A stretch of 55,300 nt of DNA from Candidatus Poribacteria bacterium (GTDB lineage Bacteria > Abyssobacteria > SURF-5): contig JACRIR010000214.1 in NCBI GenBank assembly GCA_016215705.1, positions 1-55,300 on the forward strand. The letters run 5' to 3'. Position numbers and translations under genes: made by a program. Below the pieces are notes generated by a model. That model was not told the DNA's origin, ran no database searches, and saw only the letters and a list, made by a program, of their open reading frames with translations. Positions 17,431 through 25,746 of the stretch are shown here, one piece after another; position 1 is the stretch's first letter, and the number at the start of each line of letters is the position of its first letter.

Positions 17431-18377
17431 TTCGTCACAGCCTTTCTCGACAGGACCTCGCGGGCTGCATCCACAATGCTTTCCCTTGTGAGGCCATAGA
17501 CGGCCATCAATTCGTCCGCCTCGCCCGACCGGCCAAAGCAGTCTCTTATGCCGACTCTTACAACCGGCGCGGGTGAGGTCTCACAGACTATCTCCGCTAC
17601 CGCGCTACCTAGACCTCCGATAACGTTGTGTTCCTCGGCGGTAACGATAGCGCCTGTTTCGACGGCCGCGGCCGTTATCGCGCCGGCGTCAATGGGTTTA
17701 ATCGTGCTCATATTCAGCACGCGCGCATTGATTCCGTCACCGGCCAGCGCCTCTGCTGCGCTGAGCGCAACGTGCACCATGGTCCCGGTCGCAATTATGC
17801 TGACGTCGGACCCTTCGCGCAGAACCGATGCCCTGCCGATACGGAACTCGAATCCCTCATCGTAAATGGCGGGAACAGCCGAGCGTCCCAATCGCAGGTA
17901 TGCCGGGCCCGAAGTCTCGACAAGGGCGGTGACCGCTTTTGCAGTCTCGACGCCGTCGGCGGGTACGATGACTTTCATATTAGGGATGACCCGCATGAGC
18001 GCAATATCCTCGATTGACTGGTGTGAGGAACCGTCGGGTCCGACGGCGATACCCGCGTGTGACGCGGCAATCTTCACGTTCAAGTTCGTGTAGCAAATGG
18101 AATTTCTTATCTGTTCCCATGCGCGTCCGGTCGCAAAAATCGCAAACGTGCTCGCAAAGGCGATCTTCCCCGAGGCGGCAAGTCCCACGGCAGTTCCCAT
18201 CATATCAGCTTCGGCGATGCCCATATCGAAAAATCTTTCAGGGAATCGTTCCTTGAATTTTATGGTTTTGGTTGATTTCGCCAGATCGGCGTCGAGAACG
18301 ACGATGTCGGCATTCCGCTCCCCGAGCCGGACCAGCGCATCGCCGTAAGCGTCGCGCGTCGCGATTTTCCTAGCCAT
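17427..18377 (-). CDS. Transketolase, C-terminal (pyrimidine-binding) subunit
   Basis: 316 residues carrying the Transket_pyr and C-terminal transketolase domains. ThDP-cofactor Glu lies in FFDMGIAEADMMG; the phosphate-binding and closing segments (GPDGSSHQSIED, AEEHNVIGGLGSAV) are conserved. It is the second half of a split transketolase, 22 bases after the N-terminal subunit gene, an arrangement common in archaea and many bacteria. The pair moves two-carbon units in the pentose phosphate pathway, in step with rpiB in the same operon. Confidence 0.93.
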   Translation of the reverse strand: MARKIATRDAYGDALVRLGERNADIVVLDADLAKSTKTIKFKERFPERFFDMGIAEADMMGTAVGLAASGKIAFASTFAIFATGRAWEQIRNSICYTNLNVKIAASHAGIAVGPDGSSHQSIEDIALMRVIPNMKVIVPADGVETAKAVTALVETSGPAYLRLGRSAVPAIYDEGFEFRIGRASVLREGSDVSIIATGTMVHVALSAAEALAGDGINARVLNMSTIKPIDAGAITAAAVETGAIVTAEEHNVIGGLGSAVAEIVCETSPAPVVRVGIRDCFGRSGEADELMAVYGLTRESIVDAAREVLSRKAVTK

Positions 18378-18399
18378 GTAGGTCGTTTTTCCTTCTGCT

Positions 18400-19230
18400 C
18401 TACGCTCGATCGAGCTCCGCCAGCGCGTTTACGCATTCCTTATCCGTTGGCGCCACTCCATGATAATCGACCACGTTCTCCATGAAAGATACGCCTTTTC
18501 CCTTTATCGTTCGCGCTATCACTACTGTGGGCCTGCCTTTGATCGATCGAGCTCGTTCAAATGCGCCAAGGATTTCGCGCATGCTGTGTCCATCAATCTC
18601 TATAGCGTTCCACCCAAAGCTTTCCCATTTTGTCGGTATCGAGCCAAGCGACTTAATCTCGTCTACCCGGCCGTCGATCTGTAGGCCGTTATTGTCGACC
18701 ACGGCGCACAGGTTGTCCAGCTTGCGGTGGGCCGACGTCATTGCCGCTTCCCACACCTGGCCCTCCTGTATCTCCCCGTCGCCGAGCAGCACGTACACCC
18801 GGGAATCCCGGCCGTCGAGTCTGGCGGCAAGAGCCATGCCGTTCGCGATTGACAATCCCTGACCGAGGGAGCCGCTGGACATTTCAACACCCGGGGTCTT
18901 CAGCATGTCCGGATGCCCCTGGAGCGGACTGTCAATTTTCCGAAGCGAATCCAGCCATTGCGCCGGGAAATAGCCGGCTCTCGCAAGCGCCGCATACCAC
19001 GTCGGCGCGCAGTGACCCTTTGACATGAGGAATCGGTCTCGGTCAGGCCACGTGGGAACCCGCGGATCGTGTCGCATCACGTGGAAGTAAAGAGCAGCCA
19101 CGATGTCGGCGCACGACAAGCTACCACCCGGATGGCCCGACCTGGCCATGGTCAACATTCTTATGACGTCGTATCTGATTGTTCTTGCGCGCTCTTCAAG
19201 AGTCGATATCAGGGACTTGTCAAAGTCCAT
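18400..19230 (-). CDS. Transketolase, N-terminal (ThDP-binding) subunit
   Basis: 276 residues of the Transketolase_N domain. SGHPGGSLS, MSKGHCAPTWYAAL, SLGQGLSIANGMALA and the ThDP/Mg motif GDGEIQEGQVWEAAM...NN are all present. Two starts are credible: ATG 19230 (MDFDKSLIS, with GGAG seven bases upstream), which matches the usual family start, or ATG 19251 with GAAGG. First gene of the long minus-strand housekeeping run. Confidence 0.93.
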   Translation of the reverse strand: MDFDKSLISTLEERARTIRYDVIRMLTMARSGHPGGSLSCADIVAALYFHVMRHDPRVPTWPDRDRFLMSKGHCAPTWYAALARAGYFPAQWLDSLRKIDSPLQGHPDMLKTPGVEMSSGSLGQGLSIANGMALAARLDGRDSRVYVLLGDGEIQEGQVWEAAMTSAHRKLDNLCAVVDNNGLQIDGRVDEIKSLGSIPTKWESFGWNAIEIDGHSMREILGAFERARSIKGRPTVVIARTIKGKGVSFMENVVDYHGVAPTDKECVNALAELDRA

Positions 19231-19277
19231 TTCAGGGCTCCACATGACCATAAGAAACCTTCGGGAAACAACATTTT

Positions 19278-19306
19278 AGTTTACCAGATCGGCGGGAAAA
19301 TGTAAA
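19278..19306 (-). promoter_or_regulatory. Promoter of the transketolase-ftsEX-ctpA-rpiB-glyA run
   Basis: Minus-strand TTTACA, 17-base spacer, TAAACT, about 48 bases before the preferred transketolase start. It is the only good promoter seen upstream of this gene-dense run. Confidence 0.55.
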
Positions 19307-19323
19307 CCGGATTTTGCGCGTGA

Positions 19324-20694
19324 TTATAACCGGATGTCGTACTTCTTGATGCGGTACTGAAGCGTTTTGTACGTCATCCCGAGAAGTTTCGACGCCTTCA
19401 GGATATGTCCGCCCGTGCGAGCGAGGGCGTCGCAAATAAGCTTCTTTTCCACGTCCTCTATCGAGAGGCCTTCTTCCGGCAGGCGCATTCCCTCGAGTTG
19501 CTGAGTGGCGATCTGAGGCATCAGCACATTACGAGGCAGGTCCGATACCTCGATTCTCTCCTTGTCAGTGAGCACGAGCAGCCGTTCAAGGGTGTTCTCC
19601 AATTCCCGAACGTTACCGGGCCAATAGTATTCCATAAGTTTGTCGACGACAACAGGGTCCATGGCCGGGTATTTCCGCTGGAATTTTGCCGAAAGCTTCT
19701 TCTGGAAGTGGTCGATGAGCGGCGGTATGTCCTCCAGCCGTTCGCGCAAGGGCGGAATCTCGATCAATATTACGTTCAAGCGGAAAAATAAGTCTTCGCG
19801 AAACTGTTCCTTGGCGACTTCCTGCTCCAGGTTCTTATTAGTGGCGGCGATCACTCGAACGTCGATGGGAATCAGTTCGGTGCCGCCGACCCGCTCGATT
19901 TGCATCTCCTGTAATACGCGAAGCAGTTTGGCCTGCAGGTCGAGTGACATGTCGCCGATTTCATCAAGAAAGATCGTTCCCCCGTCGGCGAGCTCGAACT
20001 TCCCTTTCTTGGTCTGAATTGCCCCCGTAAAAGCCCCCTTCTCGTGACCGAAGAGTTCACTCTCGATAAGGTTCTCCGGGACAGCGGCGCAGTTTACGGC
20101 GATGAAAGGGTTTGTCTTGCGGGGGCCATTATAATGAATACTGCGCGCCACGAGTTCTTTACCCGTGCCGCTTTCACCCTGAATCAATACAGTACTGTTC
20201 ACCGGAATGGATCTCTCGACGAGTCTGAAAAGCTTCTGTATCTTCGGGGAGGCGCCGACAATGCCGCCGAGCGTGAAACGCGTTTCCACCAACTCTCGAA
20301 GTTCGATGTTTTCCTCGCGAAGCCGTTTGTGCTCGAGCGCTCTTTGCACCGAAACGAGGAGCACGTCCTTGTCGAACGGCTTGGTTATGTAGTCGTGAGC
20401 GCCCTCTCGCATAGCCTCGACTGCGCTCTCGATGGAGCCATATGCCGTCATCACGATCACTTCAGTCTCGGGAGAAAGACGCTTGGCTTCTCTTAAGACG
20501 TCAATTCCGTTGCCGTCCTCCATTTTGAGGTCGGTTATTATCAGGTCGAGGTGGTTTTGGGTCACTTCCTCGATGGCCTCGGCGGTGGACGAAGCTTGAG
20601 CAACCCCATATTTCGCCCTCGTGAGAACGTCCGATATAATCTGACGCTGTGTGTCGCCGTCATCCACAACCAGTATTTTTGCCAATGTTCTCAT
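19324..20694 (-). CDS. NtrC-family sigma-54-dependent response regulator
   Basis: 456 residues: receiver domain (1-120; phosphoacceptor Asp in LIITDLKM), AAA+ sigma-54 interaction domain (about 140-385; Walker A GESGTGKE, the GAFTGA loop that contacts sigma-54, Walker B GGTIFLDEIGD) and a Fis-type helix-turn-helix ending ...GMTYKTLQYRIKKYDIRL. Its ATG overlaps the TGA of the histidine kinase gene (ATGA), so the two make a two-component pair. The targets cannot be told from the window; the unit lies beside a polysaccharide deacetylase on the other strand. Confidence 0.95.
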   Translation of the reverse strand: MRTLAKILVVDDGDTQRQIISDVLTRAKYGVAQASSTAEAIEEVTQNHLDLIITDLKMEDGNGIDVLREAKRLSPETEVIVMTAYGSIESAVEAMREGAHDYITKPFDKDVLLVSVQRALEHKRLREENIELRELVETRFTLGGIVGASPKIQKLFRLVERSIPVNSTVLIQGESGTGKELVARSIHYNGPRKTNPFIAVNCAAVPENLIESELFGHEKGAFTGAIQTKKGKFELADGGTIFLDEIGDMSLDLQAKLLRVLQEMQIERVGGTELIPIDVRVIAATNKNLEQEVAKEQFREDLFFRLNVILIEIPPLRERLEDIPPLIDHFQKKLSAKFQRKYPAMDPVVVDKLMEYYWPGNVRELENTLERLLVLTDKERIEVSDLPRNVLMPQIATQQLEGMRLPEEGLSIEDVEKKLICDALARTGGHILKASKLLGMTYKTLQYRIKKYDIRL

Positions 20695-22103
20695 ATGTTT
20701 TCCGCTGGCAAAGTGACGGTCACCAAAGTGCCTTGTCCTTGCCGACTTTCAATCGCTATTTCACCGCCATGTTTTTCAACGATCGTTTTTGTGAGCGAGA
20801 GTCCGAGCCCGGTTCCGGAGGATTTCGTCGAAAAATACGGGTCAAAGACCCGGTCGATCACATCCGCCGGAATTCCCTCTCCTTCGTCCTCGATGCGTAT
20901 TACGAACTGCCCATCCAACTTCTCCGCAGTTACGTCGATGGCGCTTCCTTCCCCCGAGGCTTCCATGGCGTTTATCAGGATGTTGAGGATGGCGCTTTTA
21001 AGAAGCCGGGGATCAATCATTGCATCCTCGGTGAACCGTTGGATATGCGCCTGGATACTCACCTCTCTTCGCTGGGCGTCCTTTTCGATCAGGCGTATTG
21101 CCTCTTTCAGGAGTCTTTCCATACTGTATCGCCGCAAGGAAAGCTCGCGTTCTTTGGCGAGTGTGAGAAAATCCTTCACGATAGTGTCGAGCCGATTCAC
21201 CTCACTGATAACCGTGTCCGCATACCGGTTGAAAGATGGCTCGTCAAGCTCGCGTTGCGAGAATAAATCCTTCAGATGCGAGATGGTGAGCTTGATTCCG
21301 TTGAGCGGGTTGCCGATCTCGTGGGCTACGCCTGCGGCCAGGTTGCCCAGGGCGGAAAGCCGCTCCGCCTGCACGAGCTTCTGCTCCATTTGGGCCTTGG
21401 TCTTGAGGGCCTCGACCATCTCGTTGAATTTCATCTCCAGAACCAGTACCTCACTTGCGTTGGGCTTGATATCGATCTGGTGCAGATTGCCCTCGCTGAT
21501 CTCGTGACAAGTCTCCGCCATTGCGTGCAACGGCCTGAGCAGCTTGAAGATGAAGAAACACAAAGCCACAATCGTGCCCAGAAACAGGAGCACCAGCGCA
21601 ACAAGGACTTTGCTCCGGAGAGCCTTGACCAGGTGAGTCTGTGGCTCAAGCGCAAGGAGAATCTGGACAGAACCGACAGGCTTGGAGCCCACCGTCAGAG
21701 GAAACACCTGGTAATATAAAACCCTCTTCTTCCCTCCCGCCGGCATCATCTCAACAATACGCGCTTTGTTGGGCGTGCCAAACTCCAGAAGCGGCAGGTT
21801 TTCCGATTGGACACTCGAGATGACTTTTCGCTCGGAATCGTACAGGATTATTCCGTCAACTCTGTGCTGAGTCTTAAGGTCCGAGAGCCGGCTCTCGAGA
21901 ACTTCCTTCGGCGCTTGTTCCACCTCGAGGTCAGTGAGTTTGACGACAATCCCGCGCAATATTTCGGAGCTCTTCTCTTCCATTTCCGAAAGAATACTCT
22001 GCTGATAACGGAAGAGTACGCCGAACACGCTCCCGACCAGGCAAAGGACAAGCACGACACAACAAAAAATTATCTTGAATACAAGGGATTTATACCACTT
22101 CAT
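20691..22103 (-). CDS. Membrane sensor histidine kinase (NtrB/ZraS-like)
   Basis: 470 residues: membrane segment (about 8-31), periplasmic sensing region with a Cache-like look (35-165), second membrane segment (168-190), HAMP linker, HisKA with GVAHEIGNPLNGI (phosphorylated His), and HATPase_c with N box ILINAMEAS, DEGEGIP and GTGLGLSL. Partner of the downstream NtrC-type regulator through a four-base overlap. It has a near-consensus promoter back to back with that of the divergent deacetylase gene. Confidence 0.94.
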   Translation of the reverse strand: MKWYKSLVFKIIFCCVVLVLCLVGSVFGVLFRYQQSILSEMEEKSSEILRGIVVKLTDLEVEQAPKEVLESRLSDLKTQHRVDGIILYDSERKVISSVQSENLPLLEFGTPNKARIVEMMPAGGKKRVLYYQVFPLTVGSKPVGSVQILLALEPQTHLVKALRSKVLVALVLLFLGTIVALCFFIFKLLRPLHAMAETCHEISEGNLHQIDIKPNASEVLVLEMKFNEMVEALKTKAQMEQKLVQAERLSALGNLAAGVAHEIGNPLNGIKLTISHLKDLFSQRELDEPSFNRYADTVISEVNRLDTIVKDFLTLAKERELSLRRYSMERLLKEAIRLIEKDAQRREVSIQAHIQRFTEDAMIDPRLLKSAILNILINAMEASGEGSAIDVTAEKLDGQFVIRIEDEGEGIPADVIDRVFDPYFSTKSSGTGLGLSLTKTIVEKHGGEIAIESRQGQGTLVTVTLPAENI

Positions 22104-22134
22104 TGGGCCTTACCTGGGGACACACTCAATCTTA

Positions 22135-22163
22135 AGTATATCCTCTTCAGTTGGTTCTGTCAA
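22135..22163 (-). promoter_or_regulatory. Promoter of the histidine kinase / regulator pair
   Basis: Minus-strand TTGACA, 17-base spacer, TATACT, 32 bases before the kinase ATG. Confidence 0.75.
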
Positions 22164-22179
22164 TTCTGGTTAGAACCGT

Positions 22180-22209
22180 TTGACAGTGCTGCCGATACTG
22201 CGGTAGAAT
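22180..22209 (+). promoter_or_regulatory. Promoter of the polysaccharide deacetylase gene
   Basis: TTGACA, 18-base spacer, TAGAAT, 42 bases before the GTG start. Its -35 box lies only 17 bases from the -35 box of the divergent kinase promoter, so one bound protein could affect both. Confidence 0.7.
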
Positions 22210-22250
22210 GCGTTCTACGAGAGAGACACTGGCCGAACGGGGGACTTGCA

Positions 22251-23102
22251 GTGCGTCGATTGACCGCGCTTTCGATCGATCTCGAGGATTGGTATCATCC
22301 TGAGCTCGTTGTCCGGGCGGGCGGAGTCGCCGAGCCGACCCCACGCATCGAGCAATCGACCGGTAACATTCTCTCATTACTCCGAAGGAAGAGTCGAACA
22401 GCCACCTTCTTTGTTTTGGGCGAAGTGGCCGAACGACACCCTGAATTGGTGAAACGGATACTCGCCGACGGACACGAGATCGCCAGCCACGGAATGTCGC
22501 ATAAGCCTCTATGGCGGCACGACGCTCAAAGTTTTGCCAAAGAACTGGGGCGATTTGAAAACGTGATCCACAGTATTGTGAAGAACGTTCCCATAAGAGG
22601 GTTCCGCGCCCCCACCTTTTCGCTTGATTTCTCGACCGCGTGGGCGCTCGATGTGCTTGCTGACAATGGATACGTATACGATTCAAGTGTCTTTCCGATG
22701 AAAAACAGGCTCTACGGAGTGCGTGGCGCTCCCCTGGGAATATACAGGCCCTTGACTGCCGACCTCCGCCGACACGATGAAGCGGGAAGACTCATTGAAT
22801 TTCCACCTGCGGTATTACAGGTGGGACCTGCAAGGATTCCCGTCGCCGGGGGCTCTTATTTCCGGCTGCTGCCCACAAGACTGTGGCTGAGACTTCTGCG
22901 CGCAGTCGAGTCGAAGAGACCCGCCATGATATATGTTCACCCCTGGGAGTGCGATCCTCTCACTCCGCGCGTTCCTCTCGCAGCGTTCCCGCGATTTGTG
23001 ACGTACTACGGAATCCGAAAGGCCTTCACAAAACTCGAGATGCTCTTGGACAGGTTCCATTGCGCTCGTATCGACGAGGTGCTCGGCATTGAACGAGATT
23101 GA
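22251..23102 (+). CDS. Polysaccharide deacetylase, XrtA-system / DUF3473 type
   Basis: 283 residues of the NodB-homology family. The opening LTALSIDLEDWYHPELV holds the catalytic and metal Asp pair, and SHGMSH gives the metal-binding HxxxH. RGFRAPTFSLD is the third motif. The C-terminal part with MIYVHPWECDP and a TYYGIRKAFTKLE segment matches DUF3473, found in deacetylases of exopolysaccharide loci linked to the exosortase XrtA/PEP-CTERM system. Start GTG 22251 follows GGGGGA by six bases; the frame is open upstream but runs antisense into the kinase gene. It overlaps the next gene by 14 bases. Confidence 0.9.
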   Translation: MRRLTALSIDLEDWYHPELVVRAGGVAEPTPRIEQSTGNILSLLRRKSRTATFFVLGEVAERHPELVKRILADGHEIASHGMSHKPLWRHDAQSFAKELGRFENVIHSIVKNVPIRGFRAPTFSLDFSTAWALDVLADNGYVYDSSVFPMKNRLYGVRGAPLGIYRPLTADLRRHDEAGRLIEFPPAVLQVGPARIPVAGGSYFRLLPTRLWLRLLRAVESKRPAMIYVHPWECDPLTPRVPLAAFPRFVTYYGIRKAFTKLEMLLDRFHCARIDEVLGIERD

Positions 23103-23754
23103 AAAATACTTTGACGAGATGGCGGGCCGTTTCGACGACTATTATGCCGACAGGAACGCAAGCATCTTTGACAGACTGGTTCACAGTCTCTTACGCGAGC
23201 CCGGAATGAAGCGGCGGTTCGACGCAACGATTGAGTTGCTCGGCCATGTCAAGGGCAAACATATTCTGGACGCAGGCTGCGGGACCGGCGTGTACGCGAT
23301 TTATCTTTCACGGCTGGGGGCGTCGGTCTGCGCCATTGATATCTCGGAAGGAATGCTCGATCGCACTCGCGCAAATGCCAGGGCGGCAGGCGTCGAGCTT
23401 GCCCAAATTCTCAGGGCCGATCTCATGCAGCACAGTTTTGGTGAGAGGTTTGATTGCGTCCTCGCAATAGGCGTGTTCGACTACATTCCGCCCTGGCGCC
23501 AGCCCGAATACCTCGAGCGACTGATGTCGTTGACAAAACACAGCGTCATAGCGACAATGCCGAAGCTGTTCACTCCTCAAACGCCTCTGAGGAAACTATG
23601 GTTTGTAGGGAAGAGGGCAAAACTGTATCTCTATACGGCCCGAAGAGTCAGAAGCCTCGCCGCGCAGGCGGAAGCGAATTGCAGGTTCGTAAATTGCGGA
23701 CCCATCTGGACTGTCGAATTCACGCTCGGCACGAGATGTTCTCCATCCTGCTAA
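23089..23754 (+). CDS. Class I SAM-dependent methyltransferase
   Basis: 221 residues. The SAM-binding motif I reads ILDAGCGTGVYAIYL, followed by AIDISEGMLDRTRANA (motif II acidic residue) and a DCVLAIGVFDYI post-I segment. Resembles small-molecule or ubiquinone-type (UbiG/UbiE-like) methyltransferases; the substrate is unknown. The start is TTG 23089 with GAGGT eight bases upstream, overlapping the deacetylase gene. The coupling suggests a role in the same glycan pathway, but that is inference. Confidence 0.85.
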   Translation: MNEIEKYFDEMAGRFDDYYADRNASIFDRLVHSLLREPGMKRRFDATIELLGHVKGKHILDAGCGTGVYAIYLSRLGASVCAIDISEGMLDRTRANARAAGVELAQILRADLMQHSFGERFDCVLAIGVFDYIPPWRQPEYLERLMSLTKHSVIATMPKLFTPQTPLRKLWFVGKRAKLYLYTARRVRSLAAQAEANCRFVNCGPIWTVEFTLGTRCSPSC

Positions 23755-23941
23755 CGCCCAAGAGCGTGAATTCTCGCCGCAGTTTCTTTGCGATAATTGC
23801 GCAGAAACAATGCGAATAAGTTCGTAACTGCAAGGGCACAATCATTTCCACCCCTACAGACACAAAACAAAAAATCCTGCGGGGGCACGATTCATCGCGC
23901 CCAATGTACGCTGCTTGGTTGCGGCTGCGCCGTGAAAAGAT

Positions 23942-24340
23942 TCACGAACGCGATATCCGGCGGGAACTGCCGCGCGTTTCAAGAGCTCTCCTGGCGACGT
24001 TGAGAATCTCCTGCCCCTTCACCGGCTTATTTATGTACTCGAATGCGCCCAGGTTCATCAAATCCATGTAGGATTCCACCTCACCGTAAGCCGTGATGAA
24101 TATTACTGGGACATCCAGTTTCTCCTTCTTGATTGCTTCCATCAATTCCATTCCGTTAAGGTTCGGCATTCTCAAGTCAGAGATGATGAGGTCGAATACA
24201 CTTTTCGAGAGAGTTTCCAGGGCCTCACGCCCGTCAGCGGCTACGGTAACGTCGTAGCCGGACTTCTCGAACATCTTCTTCATCGCCTTGCGAAACTCTT
24301 GATCGTCATCAACAAGAAGTATCGACTGCTTTTCACTCAT
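23942..24340 (-). CDS. Stand-alone CheY-like response regulator receiver
   Basis: 132 residues made of one receiver domain: acidic pair VDDDQEF, phosphoacceptor Asp in LIISDLRMP, the Thr in FITAYG and the Lys in INKPVKG. There is no output domain; about ten basic residues follow. ATG 24340 follows AAGGAG at a good distance; the ATG six bases upstream is too close. No kinase is adjacent, so it may take phosphate from a distant kinase or act in a phosphorelay. Confidence 0.92.
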   Translation of the reverse strand: MSEKQSILLVDDDQEFRKAMKKMFEKSGYDVTVAADGREALETLSKSVFDLIISDLRMPNLNGMELMEAIKKEKLDVPVIFITAYGEVESYMDLMNLGAFEYINKPVKGQEILNVARRALETRGSSRRISRS

Positions 24341-24363
24341 CGGCATCACTCCTTTTTGCTATT

Positions 24364-24392
24364 ATTATATATCGTGATTGCCCAAGTGGCAA
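24364..24392 (-). promoter_or_regulatory. Promoter of the receiver gene
   Basis: Minus-strand TTGCCA, 17-base spacer, TATAAT, 24 bases before the ATG, giving a very short leader. Confidence 0.7.
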
Positions 24393-24434
24393 CTGGCCAG
24401 GGTTTTTCCCATCGGGCGGTGTCAAATCTCCTGC

Positions 24435-24543
24435 GGCCTGTTGCCCAAATGAAGTTGCGCTTCATAGTGTTGTCGGGATTGTCATTCTGAGGAGCGAAGC
24501 GACGAAGAATGACAAACGGCTATTACCATTTGGGCAACAGGCC
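24435..24543. repeat. 109-bp nested palindromic (MITE-like) element
   Basis: Perfect 17-bp terminal inverted repeats (GGCCTGTTGCCCAAATG and its complement) bound the element. Inside lies a second palindrome, GTCATTCT...AGAATGAC at 24481-24513, related to the dispersed TCATTCTGAG repeat seen elsewhere in the window. There is no coding capacity. Confidence 0.75.
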
Positions 24544-24545
24544 GT

Positions 24546-24584
24546 CCTGTCAAATACATGCCGACCAATGCTATAATTGACAGG
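24546..24584 (+). promoter_or_regulatory. Extended -10 promoter inside an inverted repeat
   Basis: TGCTATAAT (24569-24577) is an extended -10 box without a good -35. An exact 8-bp inverted repeat, CCTGTCAA and TTGACAGG, encloses the region from about -35 to just past -10, so a repressor dimer could bind there. Confidence 0.5.
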
Positions 24585-24617
24585 AAACGGTTCATTAAGG
24601 TTCTTGGTGGAAGACTC

Positions 24618-25385
24618 ATGAAAATAATCTTTATGGGAACCGGAACCTCGCTCGGGGTTCCCGTCATAGGCTGCAAATGCAAGGTATGCGTCTCGTGCAA
24701 TCCGAAAAACAAGAGAACGCGCGCCTCGATCTGCGTTCAGACAGCTTCGGGCAAGAACGTGCTCGTTGACACGGCAACCGAACTGCGCCTGCAAGCCGTC
24801 CGAAATGACGTATCATCGGTTGAGATGATTTTGTTCACCCACTACCATGCCGACCATATTCATGGGCTGGATGATGTGAGAAAATTCAATCAGAGTTCCC
24901 GGGGAACCATACCATGCTACGCGGATGAGGCGACGATTGAAAGAATCCAACGAGTCTTCTTCTACGCATTTGACCACGATTACTCATGGGGCGCAATTCC
25001 GCACATAACGCTGAAGCCAATGCCGCCGGAGCTTTGGTTGGAAGAAGTGCGCATTACGCCGGTGAACTTGCATCATGGAAAAGCGCAGATACTCGGCTTC
25101 CGTTTCAACGACGCGGCCTATCTAACGGATTGCAGCGCGATACCACCCGAATCGGTCGAGCGGTTAAAGGGCCTCAAACTGCTCATAATTGACGCGCTTC
25201 GCTACAAAGAACATCCGACTCACTTCAATCTCGAAGGCGCCCTGAAGGCGATCGAGGAGATACGTCCGGAACGGGCTCTGCTGACGCACTTAAGTCATGA
25301 GTTCGACCACGAACAGGTGAATTCCGGTCTGCCTCCTCACGTTGCGCTTTCTTATGACTCGCAGGTCGTCGAGGTCACGGATTAG
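24618..25385 (+). CDS. PhnP-like metallo-beta-lactamase-fold phosphodiesterase
   Basis: 255 residues. The opening MKIIFMGTGTSLGVPVIGCKCKVC with further Cys and the RTRAS segment is the PhnP signature, where the cysteines hold a structural zinc; THYHADHIHGLDD is the metallo-beta-lactamase motif and later His/Asp (LHHG, TDCS, THLSHEFDH) complete the site. PhnP itself cleaves phosphoribosyl cyclic phosphate in phosphonate breakdown, but no phn genes are nearby, so the substrate may be another cyclic phosphodiester. Start ATG 24618; an earlier ATG is closer to the promoter but the family start fits here. The next gene starts 11 bases after the stop. Confidence 0.88.
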   Translation: MKIIFMGTGTSLGVPVIGCKCKVCVSCNPKNKRTRASICVQTASGKNVLVDTATELRLQAVRNDVSSVEMILFTHYHADHIHGLDDVRKFNQSSRGTIPCYADEATIERIQRVFFYAFDHDYSWGAIPHITLKPMPPELWLEEVRITPVNLHHGKAQILGFRFNDAAYLTDCSAIPPESVERLKGLKLLIIDALRYKEHPTHFNLEGALKAIEEIRPERALLTHLSHEFDHEQVNSGLPPHVALSYDSQVVEVTD

Positions 25386-25396
25386 GGAGGTTGACA

Positions 25397-25660
25397 ATGA
25401 AGCTGTACCACCTGTGGGCATGTCCCTACTGTCGGCGTGTGCGACGAAAGCTCAAACAACTCGGCGTCAGACATGAAAGGCGGTGGGTGGGATTCCATCC
25501 CCGAAGATGGCTCGAAGTGGAACGGCTGACCGGGAAAGCGATGGTTCCCGTGCTTGTGGACGGCGATAAGGTAATCAATGAGTCCGAGGTGATTTGCGAT
25601 TACCTCGAGAAAACCTACGGAAAACGCCGGGGAACAAAAGGGGACAGGCCGGTCGGGTAA
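25397..25660 (+). CDS. Glutaredoxin / GST-N-type thioredoxin-fold protein
   Basis: 87 residues beginning MKLYHLWACPYCRRV with the redox motif CPYC, a cis-Pro in MVPVLVDG and a final ESEVICDYLEKTYG helix, as in glutaredoxins and the N-terminal half of glutathione S-transferases. There is no C-terminal GST domain. ATG 25397 follows GGGAGG. It is probably co-transcribed with the PhnP-like gene. Confidence 0.85.
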   Translation: MKLYHLWACPYCRRVRRKLKQLGVRHERRWVGFHPRRWLEVERLTGKAMVPVLVDGDKVINESEVICDYLEKTYGKRRGTKGDRPVG

Positions 25661-25693
25661 GGGGTGTGTTTGCGCATGCGCCTGCTCCTTCCG

Positions 25694-25723
25694 TTGCTCC
25701 CGCCGCGCAATGCGGTGTATAAT
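25694..25723 (+). promoter_or_regulatory. Promoter of the Fe-S flavoprotein gene
   Basis: TTGCTC, an 18-base spacer and a perfect TATAAT, 23 bases before the GTG start. Confidence 0.55.
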
Positions 25724-25746
25724 TGTATTTGAAAGGGGATAGACAA

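Noticed and set aside
21807-22250. Upstream extension of the polysaccharide deacetylase frame
   Set aside because: It runs antisense into the histidine kinase; promoter, ribosome-binding site and family start all point to GTG 22251.
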